A DNA stretch of 64,000 nt, from assembly GCA_035772785.1 (NCBI GenBank), contig JAOCPU010000059.1:62001-126000 (forward strand). The letters run 5' to 3'. The position numbers and the translations under genes are program-made. Of this stretch, positions 1 through 12,800 are shown piece after piece (positions within the stretch are counted from its first letter, which is position 1; each line of letters starts with the position of its first letter). Under the pieces are notes generated by a model that ran no database searches, had not been told where the DNA came from, and saw nothing but the letters and a program-made list of their open reading frames with translations. This DNA is from Phlebiopsis flavidoalba (lineage: Eukaryota; Basidiomycota; Agaricomycetes; Polyporales; Phanerochaetaceae).

Positions 1-1700
1 GTACCTCTATGGTCTTTGCACGCACGGAGATGAGCCGCACTGCACTAAGAGCGGATGAAGTACCGTACCATGTACATCGCGAATTCCGTTCTGCGGCATC
101 TCGAATTTCTGTAGAGGCCGCCGTTGCGCCCATTGACACGCCTCAAGATCCCATGCCCACACCCAGCCGAGCCATGTCCTCCATATCGACGCTGCGGACC
201 GTCAGTATAGACCCCCCCCCGGTGCGTTAGGTTTGATGCCTCTCAGCCACTCCTTCTTCGATAGCGCAGTGTGCACTACTGCAAGAGGCGCATTCGGCAA
301 ATGGGACGGCACCGACAGCGGGTCCCCTAGGCCGTCGTTGTTGATGCCTATAGGATTTGGAAAGAATTCGGTCTCGTGTTGTGAGGAGGGGTAGGGGCAC
401 GCAATGCGGGTATCGGATAACTCTGACGGGTCCGCGGATTCCGCCGAAATGCGTTGTCACTGATGGTATGATCTCCCACGATGTGAAAGTCGTGTCGTCC
501 TTCAGCGGAGCGCATCATGCGCATGAGGTGCGTTTGTATACTTCGCGGAAATGTGACCTTTGGGAATCTCCTGAGTGTTATCATAGTCGACTCAGTGAAG
601 ATACTCTCGCAAACTGGTGTCAGCAACCTAAAACAAACGTGGATTGGGACTATGTAATAGACGCCTTCAGAAAGGATGGGCGCTATGCTTTAGATGTCGA
701 CGTAAGAGGGAGGCACATGCAGGATACACAGGAACTGTTGCACAGTATCTTTGTCCTTCTGTCAGAGGTAAAGGAACTCGGAAAAGAAGCCTGTCGCGGG
801 AAAAGGGCCTCGATCACCAGAGCCGCGTGTATTCCCGGCCATCCGAAGTGGATCTCGCCTCGACCACAGGCAGGGTCGTATTCTTCGAGGATGGGGCGTG
901 GATGTCCGCGCGCTGTATCGAGCTTGAGGCCACGACCTTGAATCGAAAAGACGGTGGAGACCGGGGCCTTCCATCGTTAAATTGTCGTGAATGGGGGAGA
1001 AGGTCGTATGGGTATGCGAAGAGTAGCAGTAGAAGATCTGTGAGTGGAGATGGGGGCTTGGACTCCTCAAAGTCGCGCGCAAATTATCGGTCAAGCGCCC
1101 ATAAACGCGACGTACTCGTAGATAGCGTAGTAGCGTTAGAAGCTGTCCGCAGCCCTGCCTCAGGGGGAGACCTAGTAGCGTAGACCTCAACAGCCTGTCC
1201 CGCTGTTAACGCCGTCTGCCATTGGGAGAGACTGGCGTAGACCAACCGTAGACACTTATGTATGGCCATATGTCAGACTTCATGCGATTCATATGATGGT
1301 AATAGGGTAATATGAAGACTACAGACACAGAGGTAAAACGATACGAACGGTTGGACCATGACGATGAATACATAAGTGACGAAAACGCGTGACGGTGGGC
1401 ATTAGGAGTACTATAAATAACCCCAGTTTTACAATCCAGTAACCTCGACGAGGTCGCCATCCTCCAAGTCGGCGACGCTAATCTCTGCATCGGCATCTAA
1501 ACCTCTCGCCGTCGACCATCAAGGCCGTGGGTCCTAAGATTACCGAGCTCCTTTCTTCCCCTTAGGCCCCTTTCTTGTTTGCCCTTGACAGGGGATGCCG
1601 GGTATTTGTCGGCTATGCCTGCTCGCTTGAGGAATATGCCTTTTGAGGATGACGCTACACCCCTTCGTGGTCTGGCGGACCGTGAGCGTGATATCCTTGC
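1..1700. other. Unresolved stretch, no recognised gene
   Basis: No family was recognised on either strand. The longest open stretch is on the plus strand from about 357 to 941 (194 codons, uninterrupted). It contains a moderately acidic, helical-looking segment around 'QELLHSIFVLLSEVKEL' but no motif I can name. Given how often other genes here are frame-broken, a long open stretch could be part of a coding exon, but chance is equally possible. Confidence 0.2.
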
Positions 1701-1905
1701 TAACGGCGGAACGGACAGGTGAGTTTCATCGTGTCAGCATCGTCTGCGTCGTCAGAACCCTGTTCAGAGGCTGCAGCTGAGTCGGCACTGGGATGAATCA
1801 GCGCCGAGGAGGCGGAAACGGCATCATCGTTTGGTTCGGTAGTCTCGTGTTTGTAGAGCGTATCGAATGTAATCGTAGGTTTCCTTCTCGTAGCTGTTTT
1901 TACCT
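1700..1905 (-). CDS. Possible exon of an unrecognised acidic protein
   Basis: On the minus strand a reading frame running from about 1905 down to 1730 encodes a Ser/Ala/Asp-rich segment ('ASEQGSDDADDADTMKL') preceded by 'KPTITFDTLYKHETTEPND'. The composition resembles a disordered region of a fungal nuclear protein, and the frame closes shortly after at a cluster of stops. No domain is visible, and neither start nor splice sites could be fixed. It may belong to the same minus-strand transcription unit as the exons near 2.85-3.1 kb, but I cannot link them. Confidence 0.2.
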
Positions 1906-2845
1906 CTAGAAAGTAGATGATCAGTCAAGAGTTGGGGTATGGGTAGTATGCGATATGGCATACCCAATACGTCGCCTCATCCATACACCACTACCCGCCT
2001 GGGGGGCTAGACACGCAGAACGGAAAGACGCGCTTTTCCCTCGTCCACGTAATTATGAGACTGTTCGACATATATTCCAGCCGACGATCCGCCGTTTCAT
2101 CGAAAGGTCTCTGAAGGCGTCGTTCTTCAGAACGTCAATCTGTTAGACAGACAATCGGTGCGATGCGTGGTATGAAAGCCTCACCCTTCGCATTTGTAGT
2201 CGTAGGTGACACGCTGTGTGTTTCGTACTAATGGTGGTGGTTCTTTGTGCAGCGTTACCTTGATCATGTGACTTCCGCAGGCCCAGTTACGGGTAGCAGG
2301 AGTTTGGGCTGCGACTAAGTTCCGACCGCGGGTGTAGACATGATCTGCCGGCGTACTGCAATCTGAGCAGTGCGTACACCGTAGGCAATGACGGCGCAGC
2401 TCAGGGTCCAGCTCGATTCCATCCGCAGAGTCGTCCACGTCGCCCAAAGGGCAAGTTAGGTGTGACGGTTGTGTACGACGGGGGACCCCGTGCCATAAAA
2501 TGCGCCTGGGAGACGGTCAGCAATGTCCACCCACGCGATGGATGCCAGACCCCACTGAACAGTGTCCCGTACATGCTGTACTGCGAGAGACGGATAGTTC
2601 GGGAGGGAGGGATGTTATTGAGCGAGACCGGCTCCTAGGGCCGCTTAAGCAATGCGCTTGTTACCCTCTTTCCGACCGTTTTCGTTCGATTGGCGGCACG
2701 GGGGGAGGTCTTCTCCACACGTCTAAGTCAATTCGTCCTCTTCTTCATCTGAGGACAATATTCTCATCTCTTACTGTGAGAAGGGCAAGCACGTATAGAT
2801 AAAAATGTCCTACATACAATAGCGTTCCTCACATGCCTAGCCCCA
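1906..2845. other. Stretch without a supported gene
   Basis: The minus strand has an 88-codon open frame (2181-2447) with a small Cys cluster ('HCLRCTHCSDC'), but spacing and neighbours give no recognisable zinc-finger family. Nothing else could be supported. Confidence 0.25.
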
Positions 2846-3395
2846 CATCTGGTAGGGTATCTGACTGCTCAGGTTTGCTATACTTCTTCTTACGAGGGGT
2901 AGTTTTTCTTGGTCTAGCGTCTGACTCATTGTCTGAAAAGTTGGGCTTTGATTTCTTCGGCGCTTTTCCTCTATGCAAAACGTTGTTTAATATGAAGCAC
3001 CATTTGTAACAAAGTATACGTACCTTCGGCTCAGCTGGTTCAAACTTCTTCCACGTTTGAGCCGTACGATAAAATCCGGTTCTTGAAGAACATTCGCGTC
3101 TTCATCATTCAGCAACATTTATGCTCACGGGCCCCCCCCCCCCCCCTTTTAAAGAGGCGTAGACAGTCCGGTGAGATGTTGGATTCTGCAGCAGCTGGGG
3201 GAATGAAAGACGGACCCCCCCCCAGGCGGGGACGCTTGGGTACCCCCCGGCGCTGAGGTCAGTGGTCCGAGGTTCGTGGGCGCGTTCGACCCTCGCGGGT
3301 GCTGCCAATTTAAGGACGAGCGTGGGAATTTCGTCACCGTGATCGTAGTGAAAGTCATAGCGCACGTGATCTATTAATCCCGTGACTTGCATAGA
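2846..3395 (-). CDS. C-terminal exons of an unrecognised basic nuclear-like protein
   Basis: Two exons can be joined on the minus strand. The upstream one ends in 'WKKFEPAEPK' at a GTACGT donor near 3024. The intron closes at a TAG acceptor near 2971, and the last exon runs through 'GKAPKKSKPNFSDNESDA', a Lys/Arg-rich tail (PRKTTPRKKK) and ends 'DTLPDVGLGM' at a TGA (2846-2848). A basic, serine-rich tail like this is common in chromatin and nucleolar proteins, but no domain identifies it. Upstream the frame can be followed to an ATG near 3393, across a 16-C run at about 3132. It lies head to head with the GCFC gene, so the 3.39-3.53 kb gap would be a shared promoter. The span and start are inference. 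Confidence 0.4.
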
Positions 3396-3534
3396 AACCG
3401 CATGGTAGCATCGGGTCGCGCGTATGGTGGTACCTTTGCACCCTCAACCACAGGCCAGCAACGCCGTCATTATTCAAGTGTTTGGATTTCAACATTTACG
3501 ATTTTTCACATTCCTACTGGGGCTGTAAATTTCC

Positions 3535-6500
3535 ATGGCGGATGCTCCCGTGACGTTTCAAACGCAAAGGCGCGAGGCCGGCACAAGCGAGTGCGTTGGA
3601 GTGTGACACCGATGTCATAAACAGTGAGCCTGCGTCGGAGGCTGTAGCAGGTATAGCGGTGATGAATCTCCCAGTAGTATCCTTGCTGCAAAGCTCAAAA
3701 ATAAGCTCAAGTCCACGAGTGATGAAACCGAAGACGAGGCTGAGTTTCGGCGTTGAAGAGCGTGCGCGTAGGCATCGGGATGGGCAATCGGGGGGGGAAA
3801 GACTGCTACGCTGACTAATTGTTCCTTTAGGAGGGCGCGGGAGGAAGAGTTCAAACTCAAGAAGTCAAATCTTTAGCAAGAAATTAGCGCGGTACTAGGG
3901 AGGGGAAGCTGAGGGAGGGGGTGAAACAAAGTGTCTTCCAGGTATGATTCTTGCAGTGGGCTGTTGCCCTATAGACCCCCTTACCAGCTGTTTCACAAGC
4001 AATGTTTCTCCCATCCTCCTATGACCCCACGTTCAACTCCTCAGCGTGTCCACTGGCCCTACTTACAGCGCGGAATATCTTTCCCAGCTGAAAGCAAATA
4101 CGCCTTCATCTCGGCCTCGAGTTTGCAAGATGAAGAGCCTATCACGTATGACCACAGGACGTGTCCCTCACTGCTGATTCATTGGCGCAGTCGTCCCTCG
4201 GTCAAACACATCGACATATCTGGTCCGGTTTTCAATTCTAATCCAGGCATTGATGCTCAGACATTACCCATAGGTGACATCGATATGGACACTAACATTC
4301 CTTCAACTTCAGCCATTTCGGCCGCAAAGGAAAAAAAAACGCGAGCGCATCCGAAAGCTTGGTCCAGAAGAAGATTTCATATCGTTGTCTGTCACGAAAA
4401 CGAAAGCGATTTTGCGCAAGGCCCCCATCCGGAGAGTCGACTTGTGCGTGAAGATGATGAACTTGGCGAGGGAGATGACGGTGAATAATCTACAGTACGC
4501 ATCCACGAGCTTACTAACTCACGTCGTCATGTAGAGTTTTCGGAATATACCAGCGCCCAAGAGCGTATCGCTTTAGGGAAGAAGTCACGCAAAGTCGAAG
4601 CTCGGAAACGTAGAGAGGAAATGAACGAGATGATCCTGGATGCGTGAGTGATCAATGTACGGTGATTTATTTGTTATTGACCCCCCTTAGGGAAGAGAGC
4701 AAGACGAAGAAACCATGGAATGGGAACAGGAGCAGCTCCGTCGCGGCGGTCTACGAGGGACAGACGCAGCTGAGAAAGCTCCAAAGCCAGTGTACAAACC
4801 CGCACCCAGTAAGTCACACACAAAAAACGCAGTGGTTGCATCGCTCATCCCCGGTATCTCAGTACCCGCAAATACGCCCATACCGGATTTAGATGTGGTC
4901 ATCACCCGGCTCAAGGGCTCATTGACTTCTTTAACTTCCTCTCACCAGCAAAACACCACGTCGATGGTAGCGCTTGCAAAGGAACGGAGCAAATTGGAGA
5001 CTCGCGAGAAGGAAATGCGCAAAATGATAGTTAAGGCTGAAGAGAAACGAAGTTGGTTCGCAGCCTTCAGGGAGTGGGTTGAAAGCGTCGCAACGTTTTT
5101 AGACGAAAAGGTGTGCCTCACGATACATCATCTACCTTAAGTATGGTGTTTTCTGACTTGTCGTGCTGCGTTCATAGTTCCCAGAGCTAGAGAAGCTCGA
5201 AGACGAGCACATCTCACTATTACAGGAGCGACGGGACATGGTTTCGCGGCGGAGACGAGAAGGATGTGGAAGATGATTTGTCCATATTCCTAGGGTTTCT
5301 TCCAGCACCTAATGTTGCTGGTGAGGACGGACGAGCTTGGCCGGACGCTACCTATTGCCAACCCTGCCGCGGCCCGACAAAGTAGGGTCTCAGCACGAGG
5401 CGGCCGCAGGTTGCATAGACGCGCTCAGGCACGGACTATCGAGGAGGAAGGTTATTCTACGGATGCGACCCTTCCCCCATCCGATGCTGCCGACTTCGAG
5501 ACCGCCATCGAAAAATTACAGACGAAAGGCAAAGAGATACTGTCTGATGTGCGCGCAAAAGACTTCAAAGAACCCCAACTACGGCTTAAGCAAGTGGTTC
5601 GGCGAATGGGCGAGAAAAGTTCTCGGATAGCTATACAGGCGCGTGGGGTGGCCTCGGTATGGTGGGTGGATGGGAATTTTGGACAAGACTGGAAATATTG
5701 GGATGGGATCCTATCACAGTGAGGATTTCACGCGTGTCCCATGTACTACGCTGACATCATACTCAGGATGCGAGGACGCTAGATGCTTTCTCATGGTACA
5801 AATCGCTTTACGACTACTCTCGTCTGTCTCGTCCCGACCACCACGATGACGAGAGCGAATTCGGACCGGATGGTGATTTGTTTGCGGATGGTGATTTGGT
5901 TTTCTGCTATGATCAGCACTGCTGTCATACCTCGAGTTTGCAAGCTTGTCGAGGGAGGGGCTCTAGACCCATACTCCGCTAAAGACGTGCGTACCATGGT
6001 AGAGCTTGTGGAACAAATCGAAGCGTCTACGGAGGAGAACAGCTTGAAAGTTCAGGTATACCACCTTTCCGCTGATATCATAACCTTATGTTCTCATGTC
6101 CACCTCACCAGATGATACTCAAGGCGGTCCACTCTGTGTTCAGCAACGCCGTCGATGCTGCTGAGACGAGTGTCAAGCCCTATCTTGCTCTCAACCAGCC
6201 ACCGTTCAATCCGGAGGCCGTTCCTGCACGCAAGCGATACCTCACACGATGCCGCAAGTTATTGAACAACGTCACACGTTGGAGGAAATTCACTGGAGAG
6301 CGATTTGGCATAGGCATGCTCACTACAAGACTGCTGAACCAGTGCATGCTTCTATCGCTGAAAGCGGGTGGGAGGTCGGCGGGAGGAATGTATGAGAATG
6401 GTGCGTGTCCTTCCGTCGTCGTTCGCCTCTCGTCGTTCTCTCAACCTACCAACAGGTTGCAACCACCCTTCCGAAAGAGCTCGTTCCATCAATCCTTCAG

Positions 6501-6539
6501 ACGCGTCTGAGGCCCGTCGATAACTCAATCACAGTCTAG
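3535..6539 (+). CDS. GCFC/PAXBP1-type protein (GC-rich sequence DNA-binding factor family)
   Basis: Family members (human GCFC2/PAXBP1, relatives of yeast Ntr2) act in the nucleus and are linked to spliceosome disassembly. The chosen start gives 'MADAPVTFQTQRR', like family N-termini. It is followed by 'DESPSSILAAKLKNKLKS', 'KPKTRLSFGVEE' and 'EEEFKLKKSNL', then 'RKLGPEEDFISLSV', 'EWEQEQLRRGG', a coiled coil near 4980-5100, and the GCFC domain ('KRSWFAAFREWVESVATFLD', 'GGWEFW'-like region, 'RYLTRCRKLLNNV') to 'DNSITV' and a TAG. Introns are visible at 3762-3830, 4481-4534, 4644-4690, 5111-5177, 5719-5766, 6056-6111 and 6401-6455. Frame slips occur near 3560, 3710, 3875, 4390, 4700 and in the last exons. 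One is a single extra T after 'KKSNL' that creates a stop. The gene ends about 280 bp from the MDN1 stop, tail to tail. Identity is well supported; the molecular role is inferred from the family. Confidence 0.85.
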
Positions 6540-6820
6540 TCCCCATAACCTTCAGCGCGAGTGTGATGTTTCCGCACCCCCCGAAACGGATTGACTTATG
6601 GTCTTCTCATCGAAGTATGAATGGTGCTATTCCCTACGCCTTCATACTCACAATTCTCGGGGAACATTAAAAATACGAAGCACTTTGGCCCGTTCGACTC
6701 GTCCAAGTTCTCCTGGATGACACATACGTCGGACGCGGCTCGTTCCGCTGTCGGACATACTATGCGTAGATACTGTTGTAACTATGGCTTGATATGGTAA
6801 AGATACAGGAGGAGGCCAAA
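6540..6820. terminator. Shared 3' region between convergent GCFC and MDN1 genes
   Basis: This is the 281-bp gap between the GCFC stop and the midasin stop. Both transcripts must end here or overlap. No strong AATAAA signal was found on either strand, which is usual in fungi. The assignment rests on gene orientation only. Confidence 0.4.
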
Positions 6821-9800
6821 CTATTCTTCTGATATCCTCTCAAGAACTGCTTCAACGTGCCTGACAACACTTCCGGCAAAGCCTCGACATCTCTCACTAC
6901 CAAGTAGTACTCGAAAGGGAAAGTGTCTAGGTAGCGCGTCACGGTGAGGTCCATGCGACCATTCACATCCTTGTAGGCGACTTGATTCATGGAGACAATT
7001 GAGTTTTGGTTGGCAGCAGCGCTTGACCCCGGGGTGGTGTTCGAGTGGAGAGAGTCTAGGATAATGAAGACGACCATGACAATCGTTGTTCTTCAGCCTT
7101 GCGGAGGACCGTACGCAACCGCTCGTGGTCTTGACACACACCGTCGGAAATGATAATCTCCATCTGCCACAGGTCAGCCGCAGTCGACGAAGACGCGGAG
7201 CGCCGCTCTCGTGCTTGCTCGAGGAGACTAAGACTGGTCTCGAGGAGGCTTAGGACTTGCGTCGCCTTCTGGTCGAAGCGGAAAGCATCAATGATCTTTG
7301 CTCCAGCTTGGTCTGTGAAGGGGCCGTTCTCAAAATCATGCTAAAAACACCTCGACAGATTGTCCGAACTTTGCTATGCCGACGTCGCCGACTTCGAGAC
7401 GACTGAGAGCCTTCGAGACGAGCGCGAGGGGTTTGGAATGCGAGGTGCACCGAACGTGACTCCGCCATAGAGCGCGAGTCGTCCAACGCAATAAGGACCT
7501 GGTATTCGCGTTGACTGGGTCGGGTTCGCCGAAGCCAAATCTTGTCCTTTGTGTACTGCTCGCTGGCAATGTAGGGAATGATCTTCTTCATGTTAAGCCG
7601 CTTGCCTGTTCTGTAGTCGCCTTTTGAGCCTCGTAGCCTGGGTCGGCTCAAGGATCAGACGAAGCTGTTCACAGAGTGCATAGGAGAGATCATGGGTGAG
7701 TGTCTCGTAGCGTCTCCAGATTTGCTCAGAATCTGTATCTGAGTGGTCTTGGGTCTGCCACTTTTGAACCTCCAGCTCCAATTTTGCATTCTCCGCATCC
7801 TCTTCGTCTCTCGGCACAAGACTTTCATCGCGTGTAGGCAGCACATCCGAGTCGCCGGACCGAGTCGACGTGGTCAGGTCTGCGGGTCCTAGAGTGCTCT
7901 CGATTTCGGGTTTAGGTGCTTCTGCAGTGGCCTCCGCAGTCAACGAAGACAGCGTGGACCGCTCCGGTTGAGTGTGAACCTCATCCGTGTGGACCTCGTC
8001 ATCCACGTCCATTGCCATTGGGCTCTGCTGGGTCCTCGGCATCGGCAAGCTTGAGTTCGCGGAGCTTAGCAACTTCGTCATGACGTGCAGGGCCCAAGGC
8101 TTGCATTTTCGTCCTGAGCGTCATCTTCCTGAACATGTTCGACTTGCATTGGCTTATCATCTGCCGGTACCCTTTGATCATTGGGCTGAGGATCTCCTTC
8201 AAGAATCTCGTTGAAGCGTTTGCGAAATTTCTTTGAACGCGTCGCCAAGACTGCGAAGTGGGTTTGTGGTGGAAGACGGACGTTGGCTCCGCCTGCGCGG
8301 GTGCACGCGCTCCAGTTTGATTGCCACTGGCAGCATCTTTGGCAGCGGACTCGGATGCCTCCGCACGGGGTCGACTCCTCTAAAACCCCTCTCAGGCGCA
8401 GGCACATCCGGCGATCTGGATTCCCTGCTAAGTTAAATGCACATACTATGGTCATAAAGGGACGTACGGTTGATTGTGACTCCTGGTGTCGCCGATTGCC
8501 TCATGTTGAGGACCCTGCTGCCTGACTCTCCGACGAGACATTGCTGATCAGCCTCCTGGGCATTCTCTGGCGGCGGCGCCCTGCCCATCAGGGACCTGAG
8601 CATCTGTCCGATCCCCGCGCCATCACCTGCGTGTGTATCAGCCTGTGCAACGGCCATATCCTCACTCTCCTCTTTCAGCAGCTCCCGCTTCCTGATTCTC
8701 CTGTTGTGTCACTTGAGGCGCGTCGTCTTGCATATCGTCCACTTCTTCAGCCTGATCTGCGTTGTCAATAGGACCATTCTCTGAGTGCTCATCGTCAGGC
8801 TCTTCAATGCCCCCCATGAGATCATCGTCGATGTCGGCAGACGGGTCTTGTTCTTCGGCCTCTTGACACATATCCATCTCGTCTGGTAGGTCGAGCGTAT
8901 CAGCTTCCTTAACATGCTCGTCCATTGCGGCACCATCTGGCCCCACAGGTTCATCGTCTGGCAGAGAACCACCTGCATCCTCCTGCATCTCCTCGTTTTG
9001 TTCTTGAGGCTGTTCATCTTCGGTTTCTCGCGGTTGATTTCTTTCTGACTTCTTCGGTTCGTCCTCCTTCGCTACCATTTCTGAGTCTCCTGTCTGCTGC
9101 GTCGAATGATCTTGGTTGGTTGTCTTCCCGCCGTCATCCTTATCGTCGGGTCCCTGCTCGTCTCCCCACAGCTTCTCATCCACGGGCATTCTCGTCCGAT
9201 TGATCTATGTCACCAATCTGTTCGTCAGGATCCACGTCGCTCCCTTCATCCTCAGACTCCTGTCCTTCATCTTCGCCTTCCGGTACTTCTTGCATCTCTC
9301 CTCCGAAATCCTCACTCATCTCTACCGCGTTACCCTCCTCGGCTCGTTCACTTTCTCATCGCCCGCGCTATCCTCTCCTCGCAGTCCTTGTTCCACCTGA
9401 CTCTCCTCTTGTATCTCCTTGCTTACATTTTCCTCATCCCGTCCCTTCCCCAAGACCAGCGCCTTCCATGGTCTCCTGGCCTTCTGCCCCCTCTTCGCAC
9501 CTTCGGAATCTTTCGGCTGACAGAATCCGTCTTTCGCGAGAGTACGAATGATGGAGCATAGTGTGAAGTTGAGCTTGAACAATGCCTTCGTCCAGTCCGT
9601 GTGGAGCGGACACTTGCGCATCGACCAAGTCGCGATAACGGCTCATGAAGGGTAAGGACTTGATCGAGGGCATGTCGGATATCGTCAGGACTGGAAATTG
9701 CGAGTTGCTCGAGGAGAGAGTCCAAGCTCGCGAGCACGCGACCCAAGCCAAGCCTCTCAGACATTCTACGAATGAGATGAGCGTCATCACGGATGTAGTT

Positions 9801-12800
9801 CGCGCGCTCTTCATCATCATATCCTCTTGATGTGCGACATGGGCAAGATCCAAAAGAGATTGCACGACGACTAGGAGACAGTCGATGGTCTTTCTCCGGT
9901 TTTTGTGATACGAGCTGTGTGAGCTCCGAGTTAGCTAAGTGTATTAATGAATGTTCTCTTGTTCGCCGCGGGAATACTGAGCACCCGTTCCTCGAGCCAC
10001 GATATGAGGATAGCGTCGAGTGAAGACAGCGATGAGCGAGGAATCGTCAACAGACCACCTGTGAAGGCATGCTGCGACCGACTTTATGTGTTCAGTGGCA
10101 GACAGTACAACGTTGTGCTCCTCTGTGTAGCAAATGTAAGACAATGGTAGGGATGAAATGAGGGTGTACATGCCAATCACGACCAGAGGGTACGAGCCCA
10201 CTTCCAAGTTTTGTGCGATCCCAGACAGCAGCCTTGAATCCTTTGCCAGAGTGGTGCAGGGGAATTCGGAGTTCAGAAACCTCATCCACCAAGGCCAGTG
10301 GAATGGCAGCGGAGGGGGCGTCGACTCGGAGACCTTGAAGATACTCGATCAAAATCCTGCAGAGCGCTGGTCCAGTTTGTTCCCGTCTCTCTGACCGACG
10401 TAAGAGTCAATAGCGCGTCGTGTGGCCGGTGTATACGACGTGAGGGCAGTCTTTCAGAGCACGCAGACGTTGGTGGTAGCCTTCCAGAGCACTACTTTCG
10501 CTCACAGTAGGCGACCATACTAAGGGCTCCCAGTGTTAACGACTGAAGTGCGAAGGATATTCAAACTATATCTCACGACAGGCCTCTAGTCTGCAAGGAT
10601 ATGGAGAAGTTATGCTCGATGTGCATGACGGCTCGTTGTAAAATCTCTGGTGACAATATCAGGATGATGATCGGATAGTGCTTGTCTAAGCTGAGGAGCA
10701 GCACGCCCAAGACCCTGTGCAGATATTCTTCGCCCGATTGAGTGCAGAGCTGGACTTTTTCGCGCTTGTCGGGATAGGCGGTTTTGCTCGCGGAGGTGGC
10801 GCTTGCTCTGATTCTGCTCGGAGAATCTCAGGCTTGACATTAGCAGAGAATCCAGCACGCCTCAACTCTTTCATGAGATCGCTCCACGCCTTTCGCTTCC
10901 GGGTTAGAAGATTCTTTCTGCAGCTTCGTCTTTCGAGCGGCCTCTACATTTGACGGGATTGTGATACTTGCGAGAGATTTCGAGACGGAGATGATGTCTT
11001 CAGCGAAGCTTTTCGACAGGTTCTGGTTGCAATGCGTTTGACGAAAGTTAGCACCTTGTCTCGTATCAAAACGTCAAAGTTGCGGTAGGTCCTAGGGAGA
11101 TTGGCGAGATGCGTCGCCAGGCCGGCCACGGATCCACGGGGAAGGGAATGATGGTTCCACAACGGACGGAAGGAGGAGCTGAGGGCCGGATGGTGTCAGG
11201 CCCCTTGTACGGGCGTCTGGGGTATCCGACGGACCGAAGTCTAGAAATGGGGAGACAGGCTGACGAAGACAGTCACGGAACTTGCGAATAACCTTGTAGA
11301 GCTGCCGGTGTGTCTTCTGTGCACTCTGCTTGAGTGCATGAATATTGACATCTTTCCACGAAGCCAATTTGATGAAGTCGCGGAGAGTTTTTTCTCGAGT
11401 GTTTTTCTCTTTGCTCAGCGAGCGACTTGAGCATTTTCCGGTTCGAACTGAGCATAGTAAAGAGGCGGTATTGGCGAGTATCTTCCGAACTCGTTGCAGA
11501 GCAGAACCAAGAGCCTCCTTCCGATGAGCAGACAGCCGTTCAGCGTAGTTGCGCATAGAGTTGAGTAGATGGAGACGGCTGGAGAATTGTCCAAGGGGGG
11601 AGGAGGTGATAAAATCGTCCAGTAGAGGCACAAGATCATTCAAGAAGCTATCTACCTCCGAGCTAGCCTCCATCGCGTCGCCCGGGCAGGTTTAAAACAC
11701 CACGGATTGTAGCATCGTAGAGACGGAACCACCACTCTGCGGTGCTGGCTTCGAACGAGGCCGCCTGCGAGTCCAAGAGGCCTTGCCATGAAGAAAGCTC
11801 CAAGCGCCGCCAGTCGACCACAATGGATATGAGCGTTTGTTGATACCCTTTGAGACTGTTGTTCCTATTGGCGTACATTTCCCAGTCATCTACATTGCCC
11901 AAGAGATGCTCGATAGCGGATAAGAGCTTCGCAAGAGGGCTGTGTAGACTCAAAGCCAAGATAGCCCTCGCAGCGGCCCTTGATGTGCTGTAGGACCATC
12001 TGGTCGGGCCATTCGCGGATGAGCGAGTTGAGGCGTTGCACGAGAGCACGGAGGGCGTTGACAGCTCTCTTTGACCTCTGGGATGTTCTTGTCGAAGTAG
12101 AAATCGTAGACTTTATTGGACGAGTTTGTGCGCTCAAGAACATCTATACGGTCATGGAGAAGTCGAAGTTGGAATGGAATGCTGTGTCCATCTAGGGAAT
12201 CGGGCCAAGACTCCACGTCGGTCTCGATGAGTGCATCGAGGAGGGCTCGACGACCCTCCAGGAAGCGGCGCGAAGCAGATGACTGTCTTGAGTTTGTAAA
12301 CAGGAAGAGTTCTTGGTGCATTTCGAATAGGCGAGAGGCCGCTGACGAATCTACGAGGACTCTGGGTTTCTTGCGTGTGTTTGTCTGCTGGATCTTCTCG
12401 CCATCCTGGTCTAAGAGATATCTTCGAACTCAGGGAAAAGTGACAGGAAGTCTTGCTCTTCTTCCTCTGCCTCGTTGAGGTTTCCATCGTCCTTTTTCTG
12501 CGATACAGGGACTGCGCCTCCTTTTCTGCTTCCTCCTGTCGAGCCTGATCAATCGACCACAAACCGAGCGCTTGCTCATACGTCTGCTGGATGTCTGGAA
12601 TGTATGGTTGGACGTCGCCGCTCAGCTGAACCTCGAAAGAAATAGCTGCCAAACGAGTAAGAAACGGTAGGGAAAGTGACGTTGGTGGATAGAGATTTCA
12701 GTGTGGAAGTGCGCAAGGATGTTCAGCGCTACGGACGGACGGGGAATGCGAGGAGGGCGCCACCTAGGGATTCACTGTCGACAGTCTCCGGCGTGTTGAA

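Noticed and set aside
3240..3312. tRNA-like segment with a GCGTTCGACCCTCGC T-arm-like sequence
   Set aside because: No matching acceptor stem or anticodon arm could be drawn on either strand.
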